Below are positions 22,805-34,224 of a stretch of 64,000 nt of DNA, piece by piece. Each line of letters opens with the position of its first letter. Within the stretch, counting starts at the first letter, position 1. This stretch comes from Theropithecus gelada. Lineage: Eukaryota > Chordata > Mammalia > Primates > Cercopithecidae. The stretch is from contig NC_037673.1 of the NCBI RefSeq assembly GCF_003255815.1, positions 163,049,427 to 163,113,426 of the forward strand, given 5' to 3'. A model generated the notes under the pieces. It searched no databases and had not been told where the DNA came from. It worked only from the letters and a program-made list of their open reading frames with translations. Both the position numbers and the translations under genes were made by a program.

Positions 22805-22935
22805 CGTAGTAGAACATTTTCCTCCTTCCTTCCTTCCTTCTTTCCTTCCTTCCTTCCTTCCTTCCTTTTTCATAGTAGAACATTTTCCTCCTTCCTTCCC
22901 TTCCTTCCTTCCTTCCTTCCTTCCTTCCTTCCTTC
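22805..22935. repeat. 66-base-period duplication in microsatellite
   Basis: The words CGTAGTAGAACATTTTCCTC (from 22805) and CATAGTAGAACATTTTCCTC (from 22871) are the same sequence, one period of 66 bases apart. Each is followed by TTCC repeats. The Alu target word has thus been copied along with part of the tail. Confidence 0.88.
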
Positions 22936-22989
22936 CTTCCTTCCTTCCTCCCTCCCTCCCTTCCTTCCTTCCTCCCTTCCTTCCTTCTT
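22821..22989 (-). repeat. (TTCC)n microsatellite (GGAA on minus)
   Basis: TTCC-rich tract with one internal non-repeat island (22869-22887). It is the expanded tail of the reverse Alu that follows. Confidence 0.95.
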
Positions 22990-23274
22990 TAGACAGTGTC
23001 TCGCTCTGTCTCCCAGGCTGGAGTGCAGTGGCACGATGTCAGCTCACTGCAACCTCCGCCTCCTGGGGTCAGGCAATTATCCTGCCCCAGCCTCCTAAGT
23101 AGCTGTGACTACAGGTGCTCACCACCACACCTGACTAATTTTTGTATTTTCAGTAGAGACAGGGTTTCACCATGTTACCCAGGCTGGTCTCGGACTCCTG
23201 GTCTCAGGTAATCTGCCTGCCTCTGCCTCCCAGAGTGCTGGGATTACACGTGTGAGCCACTGCACCCAGCCAGA
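22990..23274 (-). repeat. Alu SINE
   Basis: Reverse Alu beginning AGACAGTGTCTCGCTCTGTC and ending GCACCCAGCC. Flanking words GTAGTAGAACATTT (22806-22819) and GTAGTAGATCATTT (23276-23289) form the target-site duplication, one mismatch. Confidence 0.94.
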
Positions 23275-23775
23275 AGTAGTAGATCATTTGTAGGTGGCAT
23301 AGCAGGGGGTGTCACAAACCAAGGGGACCCAAAAATGGGAAAAAATAGGGTGGGCTCTTTTGTTAGTAGCCTGTGAGCTTAAGAATTAGTGCATAGTGGG
23401 AATTGGCAGGACCTGTGGGTAGAAAGATGCTTGGGAGCTTTATGGGGGATGACACATATGTATATATCTTATAAAATTTGACTTTTGTCTTGTTAGCAAT
23501 GGAAAATGATTGGAAGTTTTTAGGTAAAGACAAAGTCAGATTTCGGTTTTACACACCATAATTGTGGCATGAAAATGGTGAACGATTTGAGAAAGCCAGA
23601 CTCTAATTGGAGGCCACTGCAATAAATGAGGGGAGACAAAATGAATGTCCATGCAAATGTTGAAGGGTAGGTGAGGAGGAGGAAAGGATTTCAAAGCTAT
23701 TCCTGAGGCTGATTCTACAGGGCTTATTACAGGCAGGTGATGGGAGAAGGGAGACAAGTATAGCTATAAAAGCTC

Positions 23776-24554
23776 TAACTAGGTGAATGCTGGTTTTATT
23801 AAATATTAAAACAACACTGGACTTAATGTAATCATTTTTGCTGGTTTCAAAAGCACTTTCAGAGTTTAGCAATGTTGCCTGTCAATTATTTGAGCAGTAG
23901 TTTATTGTAATGTTGTGGAAAACACCCCGAACAGAGAGTAAGAAAAACTATTTCACAGACTGCCTCTACAAATCGGGCACAAGAATCCTTAGCTCTGAAG
24001 AACTCAGTAAGGATTAAAGCCATAAACAACCTTTGGCTGTGGAAAAAAAACATAACTTCTCTGATTCTTCTTTATAGTCTGCTATTTGCAGACAAAGTAG
24101 TTAATTAAGCACATGTGTGTTTTCAAAATCAGTCAAAGGAAGTATTCTTGAGGGAGACCTTGAAATCATACCAAATGTTTCCCAAAATATGAAAGTTAGC
24201 TAGGACTTTAATAAGATGGGGGGACATAAAGCAAAGCTGTATGTACTTTCTCTTACACTCCCAAAAAACAAAAAGTTTGGAGAAACCAAATGACTATCTA
24301 AAACTATCCTTTTTCAAATCTTCCCAAAAGAAAAAAGGGAATTAGAAGGTCAGTTTAGACAAAGTCACAAATCGTCAAATTACTATTATTAATAGTAGTC
24401 ATATATTATGTTCCTCAGGAATAATAAGTCATCATTATGTTCCTGTTGATACACTATGATATTACACTTTGGACTGTAAACAGGACCATTATTGGCCACA
24501 TGAATCTTTTGAATTGTGGGATACAAAATTCAGTGGCTCTTCCTCGAGAGGCAT
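23776..24554. other. Unassigned interval
   Basis: No gene or named repeat recognised. Confidence 0.5.
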
Positions 24555-25042
24555 TTGCTTTCCAGGAGACATTTGGCCATTTTTAGTTGTCACAACTGAG
24601 GATTCTTGTTGGCATTAACAAGGTAGAGACCAGGGATGCTGCAAACATGTTACATGCACAGGACAGCCCCAGCTCACCTCCAATAAAAAAGTATCTGGTC
24701 TATGATGCCTGTAATCCCAGCACTTTGGGAAGCTGAGGTGGGCAGATCACGAGGTCAGGAGATTGAGACCATCCTGGCCAACATGGTGAAACCTCACCTC
24801 TACTAAAACACAAAAAAATTAGCCAGGCGTGGTGGCACGTGCCTGTAATCCCAGCTACTTGGGAGGCTGAGGCAGGGGAATTGCTTGAACCCAGGAGGCA
24901 GAGGTTGCAGTGAGCTGAGATCACACCACTACACTCCAGCCTGGTGACAGAGCAAGACTTGGTTTCAAAAAAAAAAGAAAAAAGAAAAAGAAAAGTCTCT
25001 GGTGTAAAATGCAGTAATGAAGATACTGAGAAATGTCTATAT
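24555..25042 (+). mobile_element. MER5A-like hAT-Charlie transposon, split by Alu
   Basis: CAGGAGACATTTGGCC, TTTTTAGTTGTCACAACTGA, GACCAGGGATGCTGCAAACAT and TGCACAGGACAGCCCC are MER5A words; TCTGGTGTAAAATG continues it after the Alu (24703-24990). It is a short non-autonomous DNA transposon with no coding capacity. Confidence 0.8.
24703..24990 (+). repeat. 5'-truncated Alu nested in MER5A
   Basis: Starts at GATGCCTGTAATCCCAGC, about 25 bases into Alu. Flanking words AAAAGTATCTGGTCTA and AAAAGTCTCTGGTGTA (24687-24702 and 24991-25006), two mismatches, show truncation at insertion. The A-rich tail is mixed with G. Confidence 0.92.
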
Positions 25043-25930
25043 GGACCATATATGAAGCTTCTTAGGAGATTCTGAAACTTGCAGTTACAATGTACAGAAA
25101 GTCATTTAATACTTTAAATTAAAACATAATCAAGTGTAGCAATTCATGAATTAAACGCTGCATGAAATTCAAATGGAAGACAGAAATATAAAAACTATGT
25201 TGCTTCAGATTCTCTATCAATGAGCATGCTTTTCCCTGCTCATAGGACCGATTCTATTTGAAGTCATTCACGTGCCATTTAACATTTTCTCTGAGAAACT
25301 GACTTTAAAAAAAAACAACCTGGGTGAAGTTGTAATAACAGGGAATACTAAATGCAGGTTTGGAACAGTTTTCACTTTGGGAGTGGTACCCTCTAACTTG
25401 GTCCATTTATATCTGCTAAGGACAGAGAACTTCACTTTAGACCTAGGATCACAAATTTAAATGCCTAAGGCAAGGCTGGCATTCAGCACTAGCTACAGTC
25501 ACTCCCACATCAGTTGGAAGATACCTGCTGCCTCAAACACCCCAGGCACCCTGAAACTGCCCCAGGTGCCCTGAGTGATTTCCTAGTCTCTCTGGGAACA
25601 GTCCTATAACCAAGGGGTTGACAACATAGCAGGGAGCCCAGGAACCCTTCTCCTAGGTTGTCAAAGTGGGGCCTGTAATAATTACTATTGGTTGGTGTCC
25701 AAGCCACGCTTACTATTACGTGCTTAACAGTCTGGGTAAAGTAAACCTGGGTGAAGTGGCCCAGCTGTAAAGAACTATTCAGATGGTGACGGTGAGCCAT
25801 ACTGAAGAGCAAACACCGCGGGGGAGGGGGGAAGAGGGCGCTTGATACTACACGCCCCTGTGAGTGCGAGCAGCCCCTACTCAGCCCCAGCAGATGGTCG
25901 CCATGTGGGAACGCAGCTCGAGAGTTGCCA
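25043..25930. other. Unassigned interval, locally GC-richer
   Basis: 25800-25920 is the most GC-rich non-Alu stretch in the window (GCGGGGGAGGGGGG, then GCCCCTG and AGCCCC). It is too short for a CpG island. No exon or promoter can be supported. Confidence 0.45.
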
Positions 25931-26065
25931 GATTTTTTGAGAGAAGCAGTGAAATCTAATGATTTTTAAACATTGGCAATTAATTCAAATGTAAAACACT
26001 ATTTAGCTACCACTGCAGCCTATATAATCCCTTCTGGGGATAACCTGTGGGCCAGCAGTTGGCAA
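25930..26065. mobile_element. Possible DNA-transposon relic
   Basis: TTGAGAGAAGCAGTGAAATC, AAACATTGGCAATTAATTC and TGTGGGCCAGCAGTTGGCAA resemble a hAT/MER-type non-autonomous element. The family is not identified. Confidence 0.35.
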
Positions 26066-27084
26066 ATTCCACTTTAGAAGGATGGTGAGAGGACTGTCTT
26101 TATTCCCAATTCCAACATGAAATGATTTCTGAGACTACAAGCCTCCCCTATACTAAAGAGGATTTCTCTGAAACACCATTCCAGGTGACTTCAACCTGAA
26201 GCTGGCATTTAAGACAACCATGGGCCTGCCTCTTAGGGAGTTAAACAATTGACACTTTGGGCTATGCCTTTTATGGCACAAAACTCCTATCTCCACATGA
26301 TCAAAGAAAGAGAGGTTCTGTGTACTCACTTGTCAAGTTTTCAGGAAAACATGCTCTATAGATGGCATTAATATAAGCTTCATGTTAAGCTCAGGTGGCT
26401 ATGAAATTCAGGGACCATATTTATGATTTTATCCAAGGAAATGCATCAAGTAAAACACAAATGCTCAATACTGCTTTTCTGAGTAGATGTTGCTAATTAA
26501 AATGCCTTATGAAATCATTTAAAATGAACCCGGCAAAAGGTGACAGAAATACTTTATTTGATGATAAAGACTGGACAAGTGAAACACTTACATAATTCGA
26601 TTGCTCAATAAGTGATCTACTAAAATGCCTCTGTTTTTGCTTATTATTGATACCTCGGTTGATGTTTCAGAATATTGGGTGATATTTGGATCACTTATTT
26701 ATACTTATTTGGGGCACTTATTTGCTGTCCCATTCCCCGTTTTACGGTCTCTATCCCAGAATAATAATTTGTCTAATGACATGATTGAGGGACAAACATT
26801 TCATTGAAAAAACTGGAAAAAGAATTTTATCAAGTTTTCATCACAGGGCTACGTCGTAGAAGCCTCAGTTATGAAGATGATTCTAGGAGGTGCAGAAAGC
26901 CACTTGGAAGGGAGGGCATGTGCAGGAGGTTTGAAAAGGATCATTTTCTTTAGCCGGGTATAAAAGTCCAAAATAAATAAATAAACACAAGGAATAGAGA
27001 GGGCTCATATGAGCAAGGCCACTCAGTTCACAGACACAGTCGTATCATGGATAGTTACCCCTGGAATGTTCTTCGGAAGAAGTA
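26066..27084. other. Unassigned interval
   Basis: No gene or named repeat recognised. Confidence 0.5.
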
Positions 27085-27200
27085 ACCTTCAACTCTTTCC
27101 TGCTACAGCAGAGGAAATTGAGGCCCAGGGAAGTAATGCCACAATGTCCCCAAAGTCCCAGAGCTAGTTTTCTGATGACTGTTTTCTTTATCACATTTCC
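27085..27200 (+). repeat. MIR fragment
   Basis: GAGGAAATTGAGGCCCAGGGAAG, then GTCCCAGAGCTAG, matches the MIR core. Confidence 0.65.
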
Positions 27201-27277
27201 CTCTGCTGACATTTCTGAAACCCTATGTCTTGTGGCCATTTCATGTGACAAGGGCAAGAAAATAAGTGAAAAAACTC

Positions 27278-27320
27278 ATGGGGGTGTGTGTGTGTGTACA
27301 AGTGCACATGTGTGCATGTT
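27278..27320 (+). repeat. Short TG-rich tract
   Basis: GGGTGTGTGTGTGTGTAC followed by a TG/CA-rich stretch. Confidence 0.7.
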
Positions 27321-27499
27321 ATTTATTGGTAATTTTGTTCAAATGTTCAAGGGGAAGGAAGTTGCATTCAAAAGTAATATGGTATTTTAGCATGCTAATA
27401 ATTAATTCTTAGCTCTCTCTCATGCCAAATAAGTTAAAAACTGTCAATATTCACAATAACTAAAGTAAGTTCTGAGGAATTGACAGCTTTCAAGAGGAA

Positions 27500-27640
27500 G
27501 AAAAGAGTATACATACATTATCTCGTTGTAACCTCCTATAAGCTTTTAGGTGCTCATGAAGAGTCTGGGGCTCAAAGGGGTAAAATAGCTTTTTCACCTG
27601 GTCACCTTGTTGATTACTGGCAAAGCTGGCCATGTGGGGT
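27500..27640 (+). repeat. MIR fragment, sense
   Basis: ATTATCTCGTTGTAACCTCC, GAGTCTGGGGCTCAAAGGGG and CACCTGGTCACC are MIR-like. It faces an antisense MIR directly after it. Confidence 0.55.
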
Positions 27641-27649
27641 GGTGAATAG

Positions 27650-27972
27650 AACATGCCCCTGTAGCTCAAAGCTTGGGTTTGACTGTAACACTGGGTCTGC
27701 CCACCAACTTGGATTTGACCACTGCCTCCAACACTCCCAAGACAGAACACCTTGGGCTGCTTACTGGAATCTAAGTGCAAGTTTCTTATCAGCAAAACTA
27801 GAGTAATAATAGTTCTCACATCATATGCAAAATGGTAATCAAAACTCATAGTTGTAATTCTTGAGGTTGTTTGAAAGATTCAATGAAATAATTCACATAA
27901 TGCACTTAGCTTATGCTTGTCCTATAGTGAATGCTTAGGAAATATTAGCTGTTATTATTATCATTATTTCTG
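27650..27972 (-). repeat. MIR, antisense
   Basis: GCAAGTTTCTTATCAGCAAA, TTGTTTGAAAGATTCAATGA, then TAGTGAATGCTTAGGAAATA and GCTGTTATTATTATCATTA are the antisense MIR 3' half. Confidence 0.75.
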
Positions 27973-29585
27973 GGGCTCCAAGGTATGTGCCTTTTTTTTG
28001 TGGTATTACACATTGTCTTCATACTCCTATCCTAGTTTATCACCTTTATACACACTGGCATGTTAACATTTTGTAATGATGATTTCCATTTTTCAAGGAT
28101 CTACAGGCATTTCAGCAATAGTTTATCTTCATAATGGGCTTCTAATGAAGAAAGTGTTAACAACACTCAGTTGAAAATTAGGCTGGATGATTGAACCCAG
28201 AATTCTCAAACACCCCCTCTGCACCCTTTCCTAATCATCAACACCTTGACCACTTTCCTAATGTGATGCATGCAGATTAAGTCCTTTGTTTATTGATTGG
28301 CCAAATATATGCAGGGCGAATGTATGCTACTTCATCCTTGGCTCTGCCAAGGGAGACTGTTACCATGGAAACAAAGGCATCCTTTGACTCCTATTTCTAC
28401 ACAGAATTATAGAAATCCTTCTTAAAAATACTTACAACAATATTTAATGTCGAATCAAAAGTAATTTTTCTCATTGTTTGAGGAGTAAAATTGATTTTCT
28501 CTGGGCAAAGTTTGTTTGGCTGCCCAAATGTACTGTTTATAGTAATGTGTTCCACCAAATTTCTTTAAAAGCCAGTTAAACATATTTTGTCTTAACTTCT
28601 AATCTAATTTCATCATTTGGAAGTGCTTCTTGTTGCACCGTGCCTATTTTGATTTGGAAATAGTGCACATTCCATCTTTGCTATGTCAGGGTAAGGTGGA
28701 GGAGAACAGAATGAATCATTCGATTTCTCATGTCAGGAAGGGAGAGGGCGAACACAAGCTTGAGTATGTTCAGGAGTCTGTGGCTTACTTTAATGCTGAG
28801 ATTTTCAGGTGGCAGCTGGTGCTTGGTTTATGATTCCAGTGGATCAAAATCCATTCTTTCTCAAGAGGCATCTGTTTATTTTTTTTTCAAAATTAAAACA
28901 AAGTTTGGTTCTCATTATAAGAACACTACATGATTTTTTCAAAAGAGTCAGAAAATATAGAGCAATAAAATAAAGACACCCATAATCCTACTTCCTAGAG
29001 ATAACCATCATTGCTATCTGGTAACAGATATCCTTCCAGAGTTTCTTGTGTTGATACATATATTTTATTTTACAAAATAAGACTTACCTCTGTAACGTTT
29101 TGTAACTTGCTTTTTTCATTTATTCATGTACCAGAACTGCTGATGTGTCGGAAGATCACTTCTGATGCACCATGTTGAATGGCTGCAAAGTTGTAAAATA
29201 GTGATAATTTGAATTAATATTCATTCACTGAATATTTAGGTAGTTATTAGATTTTCCCTAATTGAGGGAGAATTGTATTGAATTTCTGTTTGTTAACCTC
29301 TTCATCTGCTTTTCAGATACATGTAAATAAGAAAGGATAAAGCTAGATTTCTTGCATCTTGCTGAGATTAAAGGAAGGTGAAGGATGGTTAAGGTAGCTC
29401 TCTAGTAAACCTCTGCCTCCCTTCATGGGAGGAGACCCAGAGAATCCCCGCATGGTGTCCACATCTCACAATTATAGCCGTGAACTCCATGTCAGCTTGT
29501 CTTCTATGGCCTGGAGCCATTCACATGTTAGACTCCAGCATCAGCTTCCTAGGATCTTGAGAGGGATTTTAGATCTTTCTTTTAT
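27973..29585. other. Unassigned interval
   Basis: AT-rich DNA with no supported gene. Frames near 28630-28930 are under 70 codons and featureless. Parts (28910-29250) resemble old L1 3'-UTR words (ATAACCATCATTGCTAT, TTCAGATACATGTAAAT) but too weakly to call. Confidence 0.45.
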
Positions 29586-29680
29586 TTTTTAACAAATATT
29601 TATTGAAGATCAATTATATCCTAGTACTCTGCTATCCTCTGTGAATTATACTACCTACCCATCATGCACTATCATGTACA
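29586..29680 (-). repeat. L2 3'-end fragment, antisense
   Basis: AACAAATATTTATTGAAGATC is the reverse complement of the L2 terminus; the rest is decayed. Confidence 0.5.
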
Positions 29681-29699
29681 TAAATGTTTAAGTGACAGG

Positions 29700-29820
29700 A
29701 TGTAAAACAGCATGGGCTTTCACTTCTGAGAATCACAGGCCTGAATCCCAAGTCTTCTACTTAACAGTTAATTAATATTTTTGAGACAAAGTTTTCTCAT
29801 CTTGAAAATGGTAGAAATAG
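29700..29820 (-). repeat. MIR, antisense, first part
   Basis: GGCCTGAATCCCAAGTCTTC and GTTTTCTCATCTTGAAAATGG. It is split by the Alu and microsatellite, and resumes at about 30271. Confidence 0.7.
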
Positions 29821-30101
29821 GCTAGGCACAGTGGCTCACACTTGTAATCCCAGCACTTTGGGAGGCCGCCATGTGCAGATCACCTGAGGCCAGGAGTTTG
29901 AGACCAGCCTGGCCAGCATGGCAAAATCCCATCTCTAATAAATATACAAAAATTAGCCAGGTGTGGTGGTGCACGCCTGTAGTCCCAGCTACTCGGGAGG
30001 CTGAGGCAGGAGAATCACTTGAACCCGGGAGGCAGAGGTTGCAGTGAGCTGAGATCACACCACTCCATTCCAGCCTGGGTGACAGAGCAAGATTCCATAA
30101 A

Positions 30102-30107
<6 letters not shown>
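29821..30107 (+). repeat. Alu SINE nested in MIR
   Basis: GGCTAGGCACAGTGGCTCAC head. Its tail has become the GA/GGAA tract that follows. Related words GAAAATGGTAG before and GAAAACGGTAG after (about 30268) mark the target site. Confidence 0.93.
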
Positions 30108-30141
<34 letters not shown>

Positions 30142-30270
30142 AAGGAAGGAAAGAAGGAAGGAAGGAAGGAAGGAAGGAAGGAAGGAAGGAAGGAAGGAAG
30201 GAAAGAAGGAAGGAAGGAAGGAGGGAGAAGGAAAGAAGGAGGGAGAAGGAAAGAAGGAAAAGAAAAAGAA
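30108..30270 (+). repeat. (GA)n then (GGAA)n microsatellite
   Basis: About 15 GA units (30108-30137), then GGAA with AAAG and GGGA variants. Derived from the Alu tail. Confidence 0.96.
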
Positions 30271-30352
30271 AACGGTAGTTCCTTTTCTCTTCAGGATTCC
30301 ATGAAAATATATGAAAAATGCCAGGCACAATACCTGGCAGATAGTTAAGATA
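30271..30352 (-). repeat. MIR, antisense, second part
   Basis: AAAATGCCAGGCACAATACC and GCAGATAGTTAAGATAATGG continue the split MIR. Confidence 0.6.
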
Positions 30353-30479
30353 ATGGCAATGGTAGGGCCAATGGAGATGGGGAAGCATGGAAGAGGGAGC
30401 TGCTCATCCCTTCTAGGGGGTCAGGGAAGCCATCCAACTTCCAGTTCTGTGCTTAATAGACTAAGCCCAGAGCTGCAAG

Positions 30480-30710
30480 TTTAAAACTGCATGTCTAAGT
30501 GCCAGCTCTCCATGACTCACTGCCTGACCTTGGGTTAACCACTTAATCTCTCTCTCTCTGCCTTGGTTTTCCTCTCCATAATATGAGCATAATAACTCTT
30601 ACCCCCCTCACTGGGGCAAGGATGATTAATCAGTGTTTATAAAGCTCCATAAATCCTTTGAGTATGAAGTGCAGTGAGATTGGAAAGCATTATTAGTATT
30701 AGCTGCTTTC
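30480..30710 (-). repeat. MIR, antisense
   Basis: CTCACTGCCTGACCTTGGGT, TTAACCACTTAATCTCTCTC and CCATAATATGAGCATAATAA, a well-preserved antisense MIR core. Confidence 0.82.
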
Positions 30711-30929
30711 TTAATAACTAAACCAACATTCTGGGGACTGCTGAACGGAGTTCTATGGAGTTAGACCCTCATCCTATATCACTGTCAAGAACCTCAGTTC
30801 CTTTAGCCCTGCCCCTCCGGATATCAGTTTTTCTACCACCTTAATGCTTGCTCTTCAAAAGGCTGCAATCAATTTCCTGCTTATACTCAAGTGCCCATAG
30901 CCACCCACACCCATAGGCAATGCTTTTTT

Positions 30930-31060
30930 ACTTCAACAAATATTTATTAAGCAATTGGATGGTGCTACGCTGGATGCTAGAGATACAGGAATGGATGAGG
31001 ATCAATACAATCCTTACCTTCAAGGTACATAGCACCTACTATACAGAATAACAGAATCCT
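30930..31060 (-). repeat. L2 3'-end fragment, antisense
   Basis: TTCAACAAATATTTATTAAGC, GATGCTAGAGATACAGGAAT and ATCCTTACCTTCAAGG. Confidence 0.75.
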
Positions 31061-31503
31061 AGGGCTCCACCTGCACATATGTAGTCAGAAACATCTTCCT
31101 GCTAGAGGTGATATGGAACTGAAAATTGGGAGGGAAGCAACTTATAGCCAGGGAAATATTGGGGGAAGGGGAGAGAAACAGGAAAGAGTGACCTACAGAG
31201 AGGGAACTTATTATCCAAGCGCCAAAATGAGAGAGGGTAAGGTCTGGTAAGAAAATTGAAAGAAGTTTCATAGGATTGAAGCCAAAGAAAGGGAAAGTGT
31301 CATATGAAATGATACTCCCAACAAATATAATTGTGTCTGTTGGTCAGGCGCAGCCTAGTGACCTGGTCACTGGTGTCCTTTATTTAATGTACCTCCAGGC
31401 CTGGAATGCTGGCTTCTCTCCAGCCTGGACATCTGAACTGACTACTTCTTCCTGAACTCTTGAACTTCAGACTCCCAGGCCTTCCTTCACTTTCTTTCTT
31501 TCT
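31061..31503. other. Unassigned interval
   Basis: Part of it may be the continued antisense L2 (purine-rich, 31100-31300). No gene. Confidence 0.45.
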
Positions 31504-31810
31504 CTTTTTTTTTTTTTTTTTTTTTTTTGAGACAGAGTCTCACTGTCACCCAGGCTGGAGTGTAGTGGCACCACCTCAGCTCACTGCAACCTCCACTTCC
31601 CAGGTTCAAGCAATTCTCATGCTTTGGCCTCCCGAGCAGCTGGGATTATACGCACGTGCCACCATGCCAGGCTAATTTTTTTTTTATTTTTAGTAGAGAC
31701 AGAGTTTCACCATGTTGACCAGGCTGGTCTTGAACTCCTGACCTCAAGTGATCCTCCCGCCTTGGCCTCCCAGAGTGCTGAGATTACAGGTGTGAGCTAC
31801 TGTGCCCAGC
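31504..31810 (-). repeat. Alu SINE
   Basis: T25 tail preceded by TTTCTTTCTTTC; body ends GTGCCCAGC. Confidence 0.94.
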
Positions 31811-33335
31811 CCCTTTATTTTCTTAGTGTTGATATTAGTAAACACTTTTTGTCTGACTACTTGCTGCTGTCCCGTCCCTTTCCTTGTAGCTATCACCTAT
31901 TTTTTTAGTAGAGCTGTCAATCTCAAGTATGCTGTTGGTGTAAATTAGGGCCCCAACGTTCTAAAAACCAAAACTCTGTACAGATAAAATGAAACAACTA
32001 AAAGAGAGAAAGAGGCATATCTGCAAGCAGTTAAGTAAAACATCACTATGGTATTCCTATGTATAACTATGAAAGAAATCCATGTGATTTAGGTTCCTGC
32101 TATGTAATGCATACTGTACATTCATTAGGTTCCTGCTATGTAATGCATACGGTACATTAATTTTTCAAGTATACAATAGAAAAGCCTTGAAAATAGCACC
32201 AGTAAGTGTGTATATCAAAACCTAAATGGCATAATGAAACCTTAAACAAGAGGTGAGAATTAAATGGAAAGAACTAGATTCCCCCCAAAAAGAAAAGAGA
32301 GACTTGTCAGTTATAAAAACATAGAATAAAATTTTAATCAACATCAGAGTTAATCACCTCATTTGGTAACTGACAGTTCAATGAAGTATCTGTTTTAAAA
32401 TCATGGGCAAAGCAGACTGCCAAGTTTTATTTGTCATCTGATATAAGTTGAGCTATAGTCCGAGGTGGTGGAAAACCTTTCTTGTTGGATTTTACCTCTT
32501 TAATCTCAAATGAAAACTGGCATTCCATCTGGCTAATGTCCAACGTGACACATTTTGGGAGCCATCAACTACCTAGCCTTACAAATCAAGAACACTGATT
32601 AAATAATCAAGATTTCTGAAAGCCTTGAGGGAGCTATACGTTTTTTGCATCAGTAATTGCCATTCTGTTTGTAGCACAAGATGTTTTTGAGCTCTGGAAG
32701 AAACCTTGTGTTTGACATACAGGCATTGAGTCTCTTATTTGTGGGTTAGCAGGAATTTGACATCCTTAGAAGTAATATGATAGCAAATATGGAAATTGTG
32801 AGATTCTATAAATGTCTTAAACTAATGAAACTTGTCACTAAGAAAATGAAACAAGATAAGTAATTATTTGGTTATTTATTTTGAGGGGAGAATAAAGGTA
32901 ATGATATTTTGCCTAGAATCCGTTAAAATAAAAGCTGTTATTGTTCTTTCTGATGATGTTATTACGTAACAAGTATCTACATAATTATTAATCCTCCATA
33001 CACATATTAAAAAATCACCTCTCCCCTATACTAAATAAAAATGTAAAGATGGAAAATTGTTCTCAAGACACATGGTCAAACACACCGTTATGGTGATTCA
33101 AAATAACCATTGCTCAAAGTAGCAAGACATTGATTAGAATAATAACTGATTTCCCTGAATTGCATGCATGAAGGAATAATTCTTTCATTAGAGATGTCAA
33201 AATTAGTCCAGAAAATATCAATGAACATTATTAATGTTACATTCAGCTTTGGCCCTAGGCAAAATTATCAATTTGGTGAAGTTACTCTTTGCCACTTCTC
33301 AACATACCTTTGAAGGATTTTATTTATGCTGGTAT
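31811..33335. other. Unassigned interval with one tandem duplication
   Basis: AT-rich. Holds only the 36-base duplication at 32091-32162 listed separately. Confidence 0.5.
32091..32162. repeat. 36-base tandem duplication
   Basis: AGGTTCCTGCTATGTAATGC begins both units (32091 and 32127). The two 36-base units differ at two positions. Confidence 0.95.
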
Positions 33336-33500
33336 TAAATCATTTATTCATTCAACAGTTTTTTTATTGAGACTCTACTAGATGGTAGTCATAATTCCTA
33401 GTACTAGAGATACAGCAACAAAAAAGACAAACACTTTGTGTATCTAGAGCTTATATTCTGAAAACCAGAGTGGAATCAGATAATTAAAAACCTAATTAAG

Positions 33501-33831
33501 GCTCGGCATGGTGGCTCATGCCTGTAATCCTAGCACTTTGGGAGGCTGAGGTGGGCGGATCATGAGGTCAGGAGTTCAAGACCAGCCTGACCAATATCAT
33601 GACACCCCGTCTCTACTAAAAATACAAAAATTAGCTGGACGTGGTGGCGCATGCCTGTAATCCCAGCTACTCAGGAGACTGAGGCAGGAGAATTGCTTGA
33701 GCCCGGGAGGTGGAGGTTGCAGTGAGCCCAGATCACACCATCGCACTCCAGTCTGGGCAACAGAGCAAGATATCATCTAAAAAAAAAAAGAAGAAGAAGA
33801 AGAAGAAAAGAAAAACGAAAAAAAAACAAAG
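33501..33831 (+). repeat. Alu SINE nested in L2
   Basis: Head GCTCGGCATGGTGGCTCATG; tail contains (AAG)n. Flanking CCTAATTAAG at 33491-33500 and 33832-33841, a perfect 10-base duplication. Confidence 0.94.
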
Positions 33832-33920
33832 CCTAATTAAGCTTAAAAAGAAGTTTTTAGATTATGGTAAATGTAATAACAATAATAGAATGATATGTTG
33901 GAGATTATCTGAGGCTTTCT

Positions 33921-34224
33921 GTTTTTTTTTTTTTTTCTTCTTCTTTTTTGACCCAGTCTCGCTTTGTCGCCCAGGCTGGAGTGCAGTGGCGATCTCGGCT
34001 CACTGCAACCTCTGCCTTCCAGGTTCAAGAGATTCTCCTGCCTTGGCCTCCCAGTAGTTGGGATTACAGGCATGTGCCACCACACCTGGCTAATTTTTGT
34101 ATTTTTAGTAGAGACAGGGTTTCACCATGTTGGTTGGGATGGTCTCGAACTCCTGACCTCATGATCCACCCACCTCGGCCTCTCAGAGGGCTGGGATTTC
34201 AGGTGTGAGCCACTGTGCCTGGCC
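33921..34224 (-). repeat. Alu SINE nested in L2
   Basis: T-rich tail and body ending TGCCTGGCC. Perfect 15-base duplication TATCTGAGGCTTTCT at 33906-33920 and 34225-34239. It faces the preceding Alu tail to tail. Confidence 0.95.

Larger units (their letters stand above)
22485..23775 (-). repeat. L2 element, antisense, split
   Basis: TTTACTCAGTAAATATCTAC and GAGACTCATAGTCTAGTGTTGG are the antisense L2 3' UTR. Past the inserted Alu, AAAATGATTGGAAGTTTTTAG and TAATTGGAGGCCACTGCAAT match the antisense L2 coding region. The element is old and dead. The Alu plus its tail occupies about 22821-23275. Confidence 0.6.

Noticed and set aside
25800..25925. GC-richer patch considered as a promoter, CpG island or G-quadruplex
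   Set aside because: Only about 120 bases with few CpGs. The G-runs do not provide four separate tracts of three.
29822..30388. A 188-codon minus-strand frame and its plus-strand counterpart rich in Lys, Glu, Gly
   Set aside because: Translation of an Alu and its GA/GGAA tail.
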